This document shows positions 36,395 to 47,790 of a DNA stretch of 64,000 bases, in pieces; the stretch's first letter is position 1, and every line of letters starts with the position of its first letter. Both the position numbers and the translations under genes were made by a program. The DNA lies in assembly GCF_021353235.1 (NCBI RefSeq), contig NZ_JAJTWT010000003.1, positions 434,001-498,000 of the forward strand. Reading direction: 5' to 3'. This DNA comes from Pelomonas caseinilytica. Its GTDB lineage: Bacteria > Pseudomonadota > Gammaproteobacteria > Burkholderiales > Burkholderiaceae_C. The notes under the pieces were generated by a model, which was not told where the DNA came from, ran no database searches, and saw only the letters and a list, made by a program, of their open reading frames with translations.

Positions 36395-37782
36395 ACTTTC
36401 TCGATCTGGCGCAAGCCCAGGCCCTGCTGCCTGGTTCGACCCTGGTCGGTGACGGCGCCACGGCCTTCGCCCGCGTGCACAGCGACAGCCGCACGCTCAA
36501 GGCCGGCGATCTCTTCGTCGCCCTGCGCGGCGAGCGCTTCGACGCCAACGACTTCATCGCCCAGGCCAAGGCCTCGGGCGCCGTGGCGGCCCTGGCCGAA
36601 CGCGGCTTGGCGGAGGCCGGCCTGCCCGGGCTGCTGGTGCCGGACGCCAAGGCGGCGCTCGGCCAACTGGCCGCGGCCTGGCGGCGCCAGCAGCGCCTGC
36701 CCGTCATCGCCGTCACCGGCAGCAATGGCAAGACGACGACCACGCAGATGATCGCCGCCATCCTGCGCGCCTGGGTCGGCGACGACGCGCTGGCCACCGA
36801 AGGCAACTACAACAACGACATCGGCGTGCCGCTGACGCTGCTGCGCCTGCGCCATGACGACGAGCGCAGCCACCGCGCCGCCGTCGTCGAGCTGGGCATG
36901 AACCACCCCGGCGAGATCGCGCCCCTGGCCGCCATGGCCCAGCCGACCGTGGCCCTGGTCAACAACGCCCAGCGCGAGCACCAGGAGTTCATGGCGACGG
37001 TGGAGGCGGTCGCCCGCGAGAACGGCGCCGTCATCGAGGCCCTGGGGCCGAGCGGATGCGCCGTCTTCCCCGCCGAGGACGCCTGCGCGCCGATCTGGTT
37101 CGAGCTGGCCGGCAGCCGCCCGCACCTGACCTTCGCCCTGCGTGGCGAGGCCGATGTGACCGGCGCCGCGCAATGGCAGGGGACGCACTGGGCGCTGGAG
37201 CTGCACACCCCGGCGGGCAGCGCGCCCGTCGCACTGCGCGTGGCCGGCGAGCACAACGTCCGCAACGCCCTCGCCGCCGCCGCCTGCGCCCTCGCGGCCG
37301 GAGCGCCGCTGACCGCCATCGCCGATGGCCTGGAGGCCTTCCGCGCGGTCAAGGGCCGCTCCGAACTCAAGGCCGATGCCCGCGGCCGCGCCCTCATCGA
37401 CGACAGCTACAACGCCAACCCCGACAGCGTGCGCGCCGCCATCGACGTGCTGGCCGGCCTGCCGGGCGAGGGCTGGCTCATCCTCGGCGACATGGGCGAG
37501 GTGGGTGACCAGGGCCCGGCCTTCCACCGCGAGGTCGGGGCCTATGCCGCCGAGCGCGGCATCGCCCACTTCTGGACGGCCGGCCCGGCCGCCCGCGACG
37601 CCGCCGCGGCCTACGGCCCGCGCGCCCGCGCCTTCGACACGACGGCCGCGCTGATCGCGGCCCTGACGGAACAACCCAGCGCAGCCCAGGTCCTGGTCAA
37701 GGGCTCGCGCTTCATGAAGATGGAACAAGTGGTCGCCGCACTCCAAGAACAACCCCGAACCGGAGCGCCGCATGCTGCTTAG
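36391..37782 (+). CDS. murF: UDP-MurNAc-tripeptide D-Ala-D-Ala ligase
   Basis: 463 residues. The Mur ligase layout is [16 protein letters not shown] in the N-domain, ATP site [23 protein letters not shown] and [14 protein letters not shown]. It adds D-Ala-D-Ala to complete the UDP-MurNAc-pentapeptide. The GTG start overlaps murE by four bases, and its end overlaps mraY by 11 bases, so the three are translationally linked. Confidence 0.95.
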
Positions 37783-38950
37783 CCTGGCCCAGTGGCTGCA
37801 GGGCCTCTACCCCGACCTGGGCTTCCTGCGCATCTTCCAGTACATCACCTTCCGCGCCGTGATGGCGGCCATGACGGCGCTGCTCATCGGCCTGGCCTTC
37901 GGGCCCTGGGTGATCCGCCGCCTGACCGAGATGAAGATCGGCCAGCCCATCCGCGCTTATGGCGTGCAGCAGCACCTGGCCAAGAGCGGCACGCCGACGA
38001 TGGGCGGCGTGCTGGTGCTGATCGGCATCGGCGTCTCGACCCTGCTGTGGTTCGACTGGAGCAACCGCTTCGTCTGGGTGGTGATGCTGGTGACCATGGG
38101 CTTCGGCGCCATCGGCTGGGTGGACGACTGGCGCAAGGTCGTCGACAAGAACCCCGAGGGCATGGCCAGCCGCGAGAAGTTCCTGTGGCAGTCCCTCATC
38201 GGGCTGTTCGCCGCCATCTACCTGGCCTTCAGTGTGTCCGAGACCTCCTTCCTGGGCGTCGTGCAGCTCTTCATCCGCTGGGTGTCCAGCGGCTTCTCCA
38301 CCGAGCTGCCGCCCAAGGCCGACCTGCTCATCCCCTTCTTCAAGACCATCAGCATGCCGCTGGGGGTGTGGGGCTTCGTCGCGCTGAGCTATTTCGTCAT
38401 CGTCGGCACCAGCAACGCGGTGAACTTCACCGACGGCCTCGACGGCCTGGCCATCATGCCCGTCGTGATGGTGGGCTCGGCCCTGGGCCTGTTCGCCTAC
38501 CTGACCGGCTCGTCGGTGTTCTCCAAGTACCTGCTGCTGCCCTACATCCCGGGCGCCGGCGAGCTGCTCATCTTCTGTGCCGCCATGGCCGGGGCGGGCC
38601 TGGCCTTCCTGTGGTTCAACGCCCACCCGGCCCAGGTCTTCATGGGCGACGTCGGCGCGCTGGCCCTGGGCGGGGGCCTCGGCACGCTGGCCGTCATCAC
38701 GCGCCAGGAAATCGTGCTCGGCATCATGGGCGGCATCTTCGTGGCCGAGGTGCTGTCGGTGATGCTCCAGGTCAGCTGGTTCAAGTTCACGAAGAAGAAA
38801 TTCGGCGAGGGCCGGCGCATCTTCAAGATGGCGCCGCTGCACCACCATTTCGAGAAGAGCGGCTGGAACGAGACCCAGGTCGTCATCCGCTTCTGGATCA
38901 TCACCATGCTGCTGTGCCTCATCGGTCTGGCCAGCCTCAAGCTCCGGTGA
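37772..38950 (+). CDS. mraY: Phospho-MurNAc-pentapeptide transferase (lipid I synthase)
   Basis: 392 residues, ten membrane helices. Conserved cytoplasmic loops are [14 protein letters not shown], the metal-binding [38 protein letters not shown] and the final [11 protein letters not shown]. It joins phospho-MurNAc-pentapeptide to undecaprenyl phosphate. It starts inside the murF end. Confidence 0.97.
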   Translation: MLLSLAQWLQGLYPDLGFLRIFQYITFRAVMAAMTALLIGLAFGPWVIRRLTEMKIGQPIRAYGVQQHLAKSGTPTMGGVLVLIGIGVSTLLWFDWSNRFVWVVMLVTMGFGAIGWVDDWRKVVDKNPEGMASREKFLWQSLIGLFAAIYLAFSVSETSFLGVVQLFIRWVSSGFSTELPPKADLLIPFFKTISMPLGVWGFVALSYFVIVGTSNAVNFTDGLDGLAIMPVVMVGSALGLFAYLTGSSVFSKYLLLPYIPGAGELLIFCAAMAGAGLAFLWFNAHPAQVFMGDVGALALGGGLGTLAVITRQEIVLGIMGGIFVAEVLSVMLQVSWFKFTKKKFGEGRRIFKMAPLHHHFEKSGWNETQVVIRFWIITMLLCLIGLASLKLR

Positions 38951-38954
38951 AGCG

Positions 38955-40685
38955 ATGAAGCTCGACCTGCCGCACTTCCAAGGCCAGCGCGTGCTGGTGC
39001 TGGGCCTCGGGGACTCCGGTCTCGCGATGGCCCGCTGGTGCGCGCGCTTCGGGGCGCAGGTGACCGTGTGGGACTCGCGCGAGCAGCCGCCGCAGCGGGC
39101 GGCCCTGGGCGACACGGCGGCCTTCATCACCGGCGAGCTGGCCGCCGAGTCGGTGGCCGGCTTCAACGCCATCCTGAAGAGCCCGGGCCTGTCGCCGCTG
39201 GACGCGCGGCTGGCTGCCGTCTACGCCCATGGCGCCGCCGTGCGCGGCGAACTCGACCTCTTCGCCGATGCGCTCGCGGCACTGAAGGCCCAGCACGGCT
39301 ATGCGCCCGCCGTGCTCGCCATCACCGGTACCAACGGCAAGACGACGACCACCTGCATGACCGGCCTGCTGGCGGAACGCGCCGGCAGGCGCGTGGCCAT
39401 CGCCGGCAACATCGGCCCGACGCTGCTGGACACGCTGACCGAGGCGCTGGCGAAGGAACCCGACCCGGCGCCGGCCGAAGAGACGGCCGCCGAAGCCCTT
39501 GCGGACGCCATCGAAGACGCGCCGTCGGAGCCGCCCGCCGAAGAGTCTGCAAAAGAGGCTGCCGAACCCGCCGTCGACGGGGCTGCCGTGCTGCCGGACG
39601 AAGAGGCGCCCCTGCCCATAGCCCCGCCACCGCCGCGCGGCCCGGTCTTCGAGACCTTGCCCGAGGTCTGGGTGCTGGAGTTGTCCAGCTTCCAGCTCGA
39701 CGGCGTCGCCGCCTTCGAGCCCACGGCCGGCGCCGTGCTCAACCTGACGCAGGACCACCTCGACTGGCATGGCGACATGGCCGCCTACGGCCGCGCCAAG
39801 ACGCGCATCTTCGGCCCGAGTTCAACCAGCCAGGCCGTCATCGTCGTCAACCGCGACGACCCGGCGGTCGAGGCCCTGGTGCCCGCTCCCGTCTTCGTCA
39901 AGGGCAGCCGCGGCAAGCCCGGCCGCACGGTGTCGCGCCGCGTGGTGCGCTTCGGCCTGAACCCGCCGACCGCGCCGGGCGACTTCGGCCTGGTGGAAGA
40001 GGGCGGCCTGGCCTGGCTGGTGCGCGCCCGCGAGCTGGACCCGACGATCAAGAAGCGCAAGGGCAACGAAGACGAACCGCTCGTCGTGCAGCGCCTCATG
40101 CCCGCCGACGCGCTGCGCGTGCGCGGCCGGCATAACGCCGCCAATGCACTGGCCGCGCTGGCCCTGGCCACGGCGGCCGGCTGCGAGCTGGCGCCCATGC
40201 TGCACGGCCTGCGCGAGTACCGCGGCGAGCCGCACCGCGTCGAGCCCGTCGGCAGCATCGACGGCGTCGAGTTCTACGACGACTCCAAGGGCACCAACGT
40301 CGGCGCCACCGTCGCCGCCATCTCGGGCCTGGGCGCCGACCGTGCCCCGGCCCGGCTCGTGCTCATCCTCGGCGGCGACGGCAAGGGCCAGGACTTCTCG
40401 CCCCTGGCCGAGGGCGTGGCCCGCCATGCCCGCGCCGTCGCGCTGATCGGCCGCGACGGGCCGCAGATCGAGGCGGCGCTCGCCGCCACCGGCGTGCCCA
40501 TGCAGCGCCACGCGACGCTGGAGGCCGCCACGGCCTGGTGCCTGCAGCAGGCGCAAGCCGGCGACAGCGTGCTGCTGTCCCCGGCCTGCGCGAGTCTCGA
40601 CATGTTCCGCAACTACGCCCACCGCGCCGAGGTCTTCGTCGCCACGGTGCAGCGGCTGGCGGACGAGCGGGGGGTGGCGTTGTGA
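38955..40685 (+). CDS. murD: UDP-MurNAc-L-Ala:D-Glu ligase with acidic insert
   Basis: 576 residues against about 440-500 in most families. The Rossmann N-domain ([16 protein letters not shown]), ATP site [13 protein letters not shown] and C-domain ([35 protein letters not shown]) are complete. Between residues about 165 and 235 lies an insert rich in Ala, Glu, Asp and Pro, inside the central domain just before [12 protein letters not shown] smaller insert occurs near residues 340-380. The insert is in frame, with codon use like the rest. The stop overlaps ftsW by four bases. Confidence 0.94.
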   Translation: MKLDLPHFQGQRVLVLGLGDSGLAMARWCARFGAQVTVWDSREQPPQRAALGDTAAFITGELAAESVAGFNAILKSPGLSPLDARLAAVYAHGAAVRGELDLFADALAALKAQHGYAPAVLAITGTNGKTTTTCMTGLLAERAGRRVAIAGNIGPTLLDTLTEALAKEPDPAPAEETAAEALADAIEDAPSEPPAEESAKEAAEPAVDGAAVLPDEEAPLPIAPPPPRGPVFETLPEVWVLELSSFQLDGVAAFEPTAGAVLNLTQDHLDWHGDMAAYGRAKTRIFGPSSTSQAVIVVNRDDPAVEALVPAPVFVKGSRGKPGRTVSRRVVRFGLNPPTAPGDFGLVEEGGLAWLVRARELDPTIKKRKGNEDEPLVVQRLMPADALRVRGRHNAANALAALALATAAGCELAPMLHGLREYRGEPHRVEPVGSIDGVEFYDDSKGTNVGATVAAISGLGADRAPARLVLILGGDGKGQDFSPLAEGVARHARAVALIGRDGPQIEAALAATGVPMQRHATLEAATAWCLQQAQAGDSVLLSPACASLDMFRNYAHRAEVFVATVQRLADERGVAL

Positions 40686-41926
40686 GCTTCGCGGCCACGC
40701 TCCGGCAGCGCTTCTTCGGGAAGGGCGACGGCGAGGACGCCAGCGTGCCCGTGCGCGACTGGGTCTCGACCTCCGCCGGCCGGCCGACGCAGCTGCAGGG
40801 CTTCGACATCACCCTGGTCTGGGTCGTGCTCGCGCTGATGGCCTTCGGGCTGCTGATGGTCTATTCGGCCTCCATCGCCCTGCCGGACAACCCGCGCTTC
40901 GCCAAATACCTGCCGACCCACTTCCTGACGCGACACATGGTGGCCATCGGCTTCGGGCTGATCGCCGGCCTAATCACCGTGCAGATCCCCGTGTCGGTGT
41001 GGGAGCGCTGGGCACCCTGGGTCTTCGTCGCGGCCCTGGTGCTGCTGGTGGCGGTGCTCATTCCCGGCATCGGCAAGGTGGTCTATGGCGCGCGGCGCTG
41101 GATCCCGCTGGGCGTCATGAACTTCCAGCCCTCGGAGCTGGCCAAGTTCGGCATCGCCCTCTACGCGGCCAACTACATGATGCGCAAGATGGACGCCCGG
41201 GAGAACTTCTTCCAGGCCGTCACGCCCATGGCCATCTCGCTGGCCTTCGTGGGCCTGCTGCTGCTGGCCGAGCCCGACATGGGCGCCTTCATGGTGATCG
41301 CGGCCATCGCCATGGGCATCCTTTTCCTCGGCGGCGTCAACGGCAGGATGTTCTTCCTGATCGTCGCCGTGCTGATGGGCGCCTTCGTGCTCATGATCAC
41401 GCTCAGCGACTTCCGCCGCGAGCGCATCTTCGCCTACCTCAACCCCTGGGACGAGAAGTACGCCCAGGGCAAGGCCTACCAGCTCACGCACAGCCTCATC
41501 GCCTTCGGCCGCGGCGAGTGGTTCGGCCAGGGCCTGGGCGGCAGCGTCGAGAAGCTGCACTACCTGCCCGAGGCCCACACCGACTTCCTGCTGGCCGTCA
41601 TCGGCGAGGAGCTGGGCTTCGCCGGCGTGGCCGTCGTGATCCTCGCCTTCTTCTGGCTGACGCGCCGCTGCTTCCTGATCGGCCGCCAGGCCATCGCCCT
41701 GGACCGCGTGTTCGCCGGCCTCTATGCCCAGGGCATGGGCATCTGGATGGGCGGCCAGGCCTTCATCAACATGGGCGTCAACCTCGGGGCCCTGCCCACC
41801 AAGGGCCTGACGCTGCCGCTGATGAGCTTCGGCGGCTCGGCCATCCTGATGAACTGCGTTGCTTTGGCAGTGGTGTTGCGGATCGACCTTGAGAACCGGC
41901 AAATGATGAGAGGAGGGCGCTCGTGA
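40682..41926 (+). CDS. ftsW: Septal peptidoglycan glycosyltransferase FtsW
   Basis: 414 residues, ten membrane helices of the SEDS family. Characteristic segments are [33 protein letters not shown], the large loop [20 protein letters not shown] (with the catalytic-region Glu/Asp) and the ending [17 protein letters not shown]. It polymerises lipid II with FtsI. The GTG start overlaps the murD stop. Confidence 0.96.
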   Translation: MSFAATLRQRFFGKGDGEDASVPVRDWVSTSAGRPTQLQGFDITLVWVVLALMAFGLLMVYSASIALPDNPRFAKYLPTHFLTRHMVAIGFGLIAGLITVQIPVSVWERWAPWVFVAALVLLVAVLIPGIGKVVYGARRWIPLGVMNFQPSELAKFGIALYAANYMMRKMDARENFFQAVTPMAISLAFVGLLLLAEPDMGAFMVIAAIAMGILFLGGVNGRMFFLIVAVLMGAFVLMITLSDFRRERIFAYLNPWDEKYAQGKAYQLTHSLIAFGRGEWFGQGLGGSVEKLHYLPEAHTDFLLAVIGEELGFAGVAVVILAFFWLTRRCFLIGRQAIALDRVFAGLYAQGMGIWMGGQAFINMGVNLGALPTKGLTLPLMSFGGSAILMNCVALAVVLRIDLENRQMMRGGRS

Positions 41927-41938
41927 CGCCCAATTTCA

Positions 41939-42018
41939 AACACAGCCACAGAGGCACAGAGACACAGAGAGCGCGTCATCCCGCTTCCTCTGTGCCTCTG
42001 TGCCTCTGTGGCTGTGTT
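41939..42018. repeat. Palindromic MITE-like element A, between ftsW and murG
   Basis: Arms of 31 bp (41939-41969 and 41988-42018) are complementary with one mismatch around an 18-bp loop. Each arm is itself built of a CACAGAGG-type word repeated in tandem (GGCACAGAG). The loop has an asymmetric GTCATCCCGCTTC core, so the element has an orientation. Transcribed, it would form a very long hairpin inside the operon. No T-tract follows, so it is not a normal terminator. Confidence 0.92.
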
Positions 42019-42038
42019 CTTGATGGAAGGTGCAAGCC

Positions 42039-43121
42039 ATGACTCGCCACCTCGTCGTCATGGCGGCCGGCACCGGCGGCCACGTCATTCCCGGCCTGGC
42101 GGTTGCCGAGGAGATGCAGCGCCGCGGCTGGACGGTGTCGTGGATCGGCACCCCGCAGGGCATGGAAAACCGGCTGGTGCCGGCGCGAGGCATCGAGATC
42201 GATGCGCTGCCTTTCGCCGGCCTGCGCGGCAAGGGCCTGGGTCATGCGCTGCGAGGCATCGTCGGCTTCTTCAAGTCGCTGGGCGCCGCCCGCCGCGTCT
42301 ACGAGCGGCGGCAGGCGACGGCGGTCCTCGGCATGGGCGGTTATGTCTGCGTGCCGGCAGGCCTGTCGGCGGCGCTATCCGGCCGGCCGCTGATGCTGGT
42401 GAATGCCGACGCTGCCATGCTCAAGAGCAACGCGGCGCTCAAGCCCTTCGCCCGGCGCATCGCCTTCGGCTTCGACGGTGCGGCGGCGGCCTCCACGCGC
42501 GGCGCCGTCGTCAGCGGCAACCCGGTGCGCGCCGAGATCGAGGCGCTGCCGGCGCCGGCCGAGCGCATGGCCGACCCCGCCCGTGCCCAGGGTCCCCTGC
42601 GCCTGCTGGTGCTGGGGGGCTCGCTCGGTGCGCGCGCGCTCAACACCGTGCTGCCCCAGGCCCTGGCCCTGTGGCCGCAGGAGCAGCGGCCCCAGGTGCT
42701 GCACCAGTCGGGGCAGGACCATCTCGGCGCCGTCTGGCAGGCCTACACGGACGCCGGCCTGAACGCCGAGGTGCGGCCCTTCATCGACGACATGGCCGCC
42801 GCCCTGGCCTGGGCCGACGTCGTCGTCTGCCGGGCGGGTGCCATCACGGTCAGCGAACTGTGTGCGGCGGGCTGCGCGGCGGTGTTGGTGCCGCTGGTGG
42901 TGAGCACCACCTCGCACCAGCGCGACAACGCCGTCTTCATGGCCCAGCACGGCGCGGCCATCCACCTGCCGCAGGCGGAGCTGACGGCGCAGAAGCTGCA
43001 CGAGGTGCTCGGCGGACTGGACCGCGCCGCCCTGCTCGCCATGGCCGAAAAGGCCCGCTCTCTGGCTCGCCCCCGCGCCGCCGCACGCGTGGCCGACGAG
43101 ATCGAAGGAATGTTGAAGTGA
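42039..43121 (+). CDS. murG: Lipid II synthase MurG
   Basis: 360 residues of the GT-B fold. The lipid-binding Gly loop [17 protein letters not shown], the second loop [14 protein letters not shown], and the nucleotide site [14 protein letters not shown] with HQSGQDH are all present. It transfers GlcNAc from UDP-GlcNAc to lipid I at the inner membrane face. ATG 42039 is preferred, with GGAAGG eight bases upstream; GTG 42030 is less likely. The gene is flanked by two inverted copies of a palindromic element. Confidence 0.96.
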   Translation: MTRHLVVMAAGTGGHVIPGLAVAEEMQRRGWTVSWIGTPQGMENRLVPARGIEIDALPFAGLRGKGLGHALRGIVGFFKSLGAARRVYERRQATAVLGMGGYVCVPAGLSAALSGRPLMLVNADAAMLKSNAALKPFARRIAFGFDGAAAASTRGAVVSGNPVRAEIEALPAPAERMADPARAQGPLRLLVLGGSLGARALNTVLPQALALWPQEQRPQVLHQSGQDHLGAVWQAYTDAGLNAEVRPFIDDMAAALAWADVVVCRAGAITVSELCAAGCAAVLVPLVVSTTSHQRDNAVFMAQHGAAIHLPQAELTAQKLHEVLGGLDRAALLAMAEKARSLARPRAAARVADEIEGMLK

Positions 43122-43127
43122 AAACCA

Positions 43128-43207
43128 AACAAAGCCACGGAGGCACAGAGGCACAGAGGCAGCGGGATGACGGTCTCTCTGTGTCTCCGTGCCTCTGTGG
43201 CTGTGTT
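43128..43207. repeat. Palindromic MITE-like element B, between murG and murC
   Basis: Same build as element A: 31-bp arms (43128-43158 and 43177-43207) and an 18-bp loop. The arms have diverged more (CGGAGG and GTGTCTCCGTG variants). The loop AGCGGGATGACG is the reverse complement of the loop core in element A, so B lies inverted relative to A. It begins six bases after the murG stop. Confidence 0.92.
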
Positions 43208-43274
43208 CCATTGCAGCAAGTCGCATGGCGTTTCACGCGTAACAGGCGCTGCGAGCGCGGGATGGGGAACTGAC

Positions 43275-44662
<1,388 letters not shown>

Positions 44663-44666
<4 letters not shown>

Positions 44667-45640
44667 CCACGACGACGCCGATCGATCTGGACATCGACGC
44701 CCGCGCGCTGGGCAAGGTGGCCGTGCTGTTCGGAGGGCACAGCGCCGAGCGGCCGGTCTCGCTGATGAGCGGCGCCGGTGTGCTCGAGGCGCTGCGCGCC
44801 TTCGGCGTCGATGCCCATGGCTTCGACCCCGCGGAGCGCCCGCTGCAGGCGCTCAAGGACGAGGGCTTCGACCGCGCCTTCATCGCCCTGCACGGCCGCG
44901 GCGGCGAAGACGGCACGCTGCAAGGTGCGCTCGAATGGCTGGGCATTCCCTACACCGGTTCGGGCGTGACGGCCTCGGGCGTGGCCATGGACAAGACCAT
45001 GACCAAACGGGTCTGGGCCGCCGAGGGCCTGCCGACGCCGGCCTACCGTGCGCTGTCCCGCGCGGAGCTGACGCGTGAGCGCATTCGCGCCATCCCCGAC
45101 GAGCTGGGCCTGCCCGTCGTCGTCAAGCCGCCGCACGAGGGCAGCAGCATCGGCATCACCAAGGCGATGGGCTATTCGGACATGCAGGGCGCGGTGGAGC
45201 TGGCCCTGGGGTTCGACGACGAGCTGCTGTTCGAGCAATGCATCGAGGGGCCCGAACTCACCTGCGCCGTGCTGGGCGAAGGCGAGGCCGCCGTCGCGCT
45301 GCCGGTGGTGGAGATCCGCGCCGAGGCGGGCAACTACGACTTCGAGAACAAGTACCACACCGACACCACGCAATACCTGTTCGGCACGTTGCCCGCGGCG
45401 CTGGAGGCCGAGGTCCGGCAACTGGTGCTGCGCGCCTACCACCTGCTCGGCTGCCGCGGCTGGGGTCGCGCCGACCTGATGCTGCGCAAGGCCGACATGA
45501 AGCCCTTCCTGCTGGAGATGAACACCAGCCCGGGCATGACCTCGCACTCCCTGGTGCCCAAGGCCGCGCAGGCCGTAGGCATCGACTACCCGCACCTGTG
45601 CCTGTGGCTGCTGGCCCAGGCCCGGCTGGATCGCCGCTGA
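44663..45640 (+). CDS. ddl: D-alanine:D-alanine ligase
   Basis: 325 residues, ATP-grasp. The catalytic Glu29 in GGHSAER is retained, although the usual REVSL is RPVSL here. [28 protein letters not shown] (ATP Lys), and [17 protein letters not shown] (metal Glu and Asn) are intact. It makes the D-Ala-D-Ala used by MurF. It has a strong AGGAGG ribosome site and an ATGA overlap with murC. Confidence 0.95.
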
Positions 45641-45650
45641 CCGACGAGTG

Positions 45651-46469
45651 ATGAATCCAAGCGCCGCGCTGCCCCCCGACGTCCGCCTGATGAATGCGGT
45701 GTCGGCGCTGCTCGTGACCGCGCTGCTGGCGACGGCGGCGTGGGCCGCGCTGCGCTGGGCGGTGAGGCTGCCGGTGTTCAACTTCCGCGCCATCCAGGTG
45801 GAAGGCGACGTCAGCCGCAACAGCGTCGCCTCGCTGCGCGCCAATGCCCTGCCGCGGCTGCACGGCTCCTTCCTGAGCATGAACCTGCGGGACGGCCGCG
45901 CCGCCTTCGAGGCCGTGCCCTGGGTGAGGCATGCCCAGCTGCAGCGCGTCTGGCCCATGAAACTGCGGGTCAACCTCGAGGAGCACCAGGCGGCGGCCTA
46001 CTGGGAGGCGCGGGTCGACGGCGCCGACGCGGCCACCGAGGCCAGCGCCGAGCGGGCCCTGGTGAACAGCTTCGGCGAAGTCTTCCAGGCCAACCTCGGC
46101 GACGTCGAGGACGAGGACCTGCCGGTGCTGGCCGGGCCGGCCAACGCCGCCGCGCCCATGCTGCAGATGTGGCGGGCGCTGTCGCCGGCTGCCGAGAAGC
46201 TGGGCGAAAGCATCGAGCGGCTGGACCTCTCCGGCCGCGGCTCCTGGCGCGCCACCTTCGGCAGCGGCGCCGTCGTCGAACTGGGCCGCGGCACCCAGGG
46301 CGAGGTCGTCGAGCGTTTCATCCAGTTCACCCGCTCCATCACCCAGGTGACGTCGCAATACCACAGCCCGCTGCTCACGGCCGACCTGCGCCATGTCGAT
46401 GGCTATGCCGTCAAGCTGCGCGGCGTGACGACGCAAACTCCGGGTAAACCCGCAAATAGAAAACGTTGA
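45651..46469 (+). CDS. ftsQ: Cell division protein FtsQ
   Basis: 272 residues. A short cytoplasmic tail, one membrane helix (about 14-35), then a POTRA domain (VFNFRAIQVEGDVSRNS ... LNLRDGRAAFEAVPWVRHAQLQRVWPMKLRVNLEEHQ) and the beta domain ending in DLRHVDGYAVKLRG, as in FtsQ. It recruits FtsL/FtsB. GTG at 45648 directly before ATG 45651 is an alternative start. Confidence 0.94.
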   Translation: MNPSAALPPDVRLMNAVSALLVTALLATAAWAALRWAVRLPVFNFRAIQVEGDVSRNSVASLRANALPRLHGSFLSMNLRDGRAAFEAVPWVRHAQLQRVWPMKLRVNLEEHQAAAYWEARVDGADAATEASAERALVNSFGEVFQANLGDVEDEDLPVLAGPANAAAPMLQMWRALSPAAEKLGESIERLDLSGRGSWRATFGSGAVVELGRGTQGEVVERFIQFTRSITQVTSQYHSPLLTADLRHVDGYAVKLRGVTTQTPGKPANRKR

Positions 46470-46477
46470 GGACGGAC

Positions 46478-47707
46478 ATGGCCAAGGAATACAAGGATCT
46501 GGTCGTCGGCTTGGATATCGGAACTGCCAAGATCATGGCCGTCGTGGCGGAGGTTTTGGCGGGGGGGGAATTGCGCATCGCCGGCCTCGGTGTGGCGCCG
46601 TCGCACGGTCTCAAGCGCGGGGTGGTGGTCAATATCGACGCCACGGTGCAGTCCATCCAGCAGGCCCTTAAGGAGGCCGAAATGATGGCCGACTGCAAGA
46701 TTTCCCGGGTTTATACGGGGATCACCGGCAGCCATATCCGCGGCCAGAACTCCACGGGCATGGTCATCGTGCGCGACAAGGAGGTCACGCCGGTCGACGT
46801 GACCCGTGTCGTCGAAACTGCCAAGGCCATCAATATCCCCAACGACCAGCGCCTGCTGCTGGTCGAGCCGCAGGAATTCGTCATCGACGGCCATGAGGTC
46901 AAGGAGCCCATCGGCATGAGCGGCGGCCGGCTGGAGGTCAAGGTCCATATCGTGACCGGCGCGCAAAGTGCCGCTGAAAACATCGTCAAATGCGTGCGCC
47001 GCTGCGGCCTGGAGGTCGACCAGCTGGTTTTGAACCCGAGCGCCTCCAGCCATGCCGCCCTCACCGCCGACGAGCGCGACCTGGGGGTTGCCCTCGTGGA
47101 TATCGGCGCGGGGACGACCGACGTGGCGATATTCACCGGCGGGTCCATCCGGCATACCGCCGTGATTCCCATCGCCGGCGACCTGATCACCAGCGACATC
47201 GCCATGGCGCTGCGCACGCCGACCAAGGACGCCGAGGAAATCAAGGTCGAGCACGGCGTGGCCAAGCAACTGCTGGCCGACCCGTCCGACCAGGTGGAGG
47301 TGCCCGGGCTGGGCGACCGCAGTCCCCGCATGCTGTCCAAGCAGGCGCTGGCCGGCGTCATCGAGCCGCGGGTCGAGGAAATCTTTTCCCTGGTGCACCA
47401 GGTCATCCGCGAAAGCGGATATGAGGAATTGCTGTCGTCAGGCATCGTCCTGACCGGCGGTTCGGCGGTCATGCCAGGGATGGTGGAACTGGCCGAGGAT
47501 ATTTTCCTGAAACCGGTCCGCCGCGGCCTGCCGACCTATTCCGGCGCCCTTTACGACATGGTCGCCAACCCGCGGTCCGCCACCGTCATGGGCCTGCTGG
47601 AGGAGGCCCGGCTGTCGCGCACCCGGGGTTTCAAGGCGGCGCAGCAGGCCGGCTCGGTGCAAACCCTCGTCGGGCGGGTCAAGGATTGGTTCATGGGGAA
47701 TTTCTGA
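46478..47707 (+). CDS. ftsA: Cell division ATPase FtsA
   Basis: 409 residues, actin fold. LVVGLDIGTAKIMAVVAEV is phosphate loop 1, VDIGAGTTDVAIFTGG phosphate loop 2, and VLTGGSAVMPGM the adenosine motif. The C-terminal amphipathic helix (VGRVKDWFMGNF) anchors FtsZ to the membrane. Codon choice differs from all neighbours: many GGG, GAA, GAT, TAT, ATT and even ATA codons. A run of eight Gs at 46561-46568 (codons 28-30) keeps the frame. GAGGAC lies before ATG. Confidence 0.96.
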   Translation: MAKEYKDLVVGLDIGTAKIMAVVAEVLAGGELRIAGLGVAPSHGLKRGVVVNIDATVQSIQQALKEAEMMADCKISRVYTGITGSHIRGQNSTGMVIVRDKEVTPVDVTRVVETAKAINIPNDQRLLLVEPQEFVIDGHEVKEPIGMSGGRLEVKVHIVTGAQSAAENIVKCVRRCGLEVDQLVLNPSASSHAALTADERDLGVALVDIGAGTTDVAIFTGGSIRHTAVIPIAGDLITSDIAMALRTPTKDAEEIKVEHGVAKQLLADPSDQVEVPGLGDRSPRMLSKQALAGVIEPRVEEIFSLVHQVIRESGYEELLSSGIVLTGGSAVMPGMVELAEDIFLKPVRRGLPTYSGALYDMVANPRSATVMGLLEEARLSRTRGFKAAQQAGSVQTLVGRVKDWFMGNF

Positions 47708-47751
47708 CCCCTAAAAAATTCAGGAAAAAGTGTTTCAGCAACTAGTCAATC

Positions 47752-47772
47752 ATTGTGTGCCCGAGGCACAAT
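47752..47772. promoter_or_regulatory. Inverted repeat between ftsA and ftsZ
   Basis: ATTGTG, nine bases, CACAAT, within an 83-bp gap that is AT-rich for this genome (47705-47760). It ends 18 bases before the ftsZ start and eight bases before its AGGAGG. It could be an operator or an mRNA hairpin controlling ftsZ level. No protein can be assigned. Confidence 0.45.
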
Positions 47773-47790
47773 TGCAGTAGGAGGTTTGAT

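Noticed and set aside
38955-40685. Frameshift or fusion in MurD
   Set aside because: All domains are in one frame with consistent codon use. The extra length comes from in-frame inserts.
41939-42018. Terminator after ftsW
   Set aside because: No T-tract follows, and the downstream mur genes appear to depend on read-through. The same structure recurs inverted after murG, which fits a repeat element better.
43167-43274. 36-residue N-terminal extension of MurC
   Set aside because: The extension is translated from palindromic element B and has no MurC similarity. GTG 43275 fits the family start.
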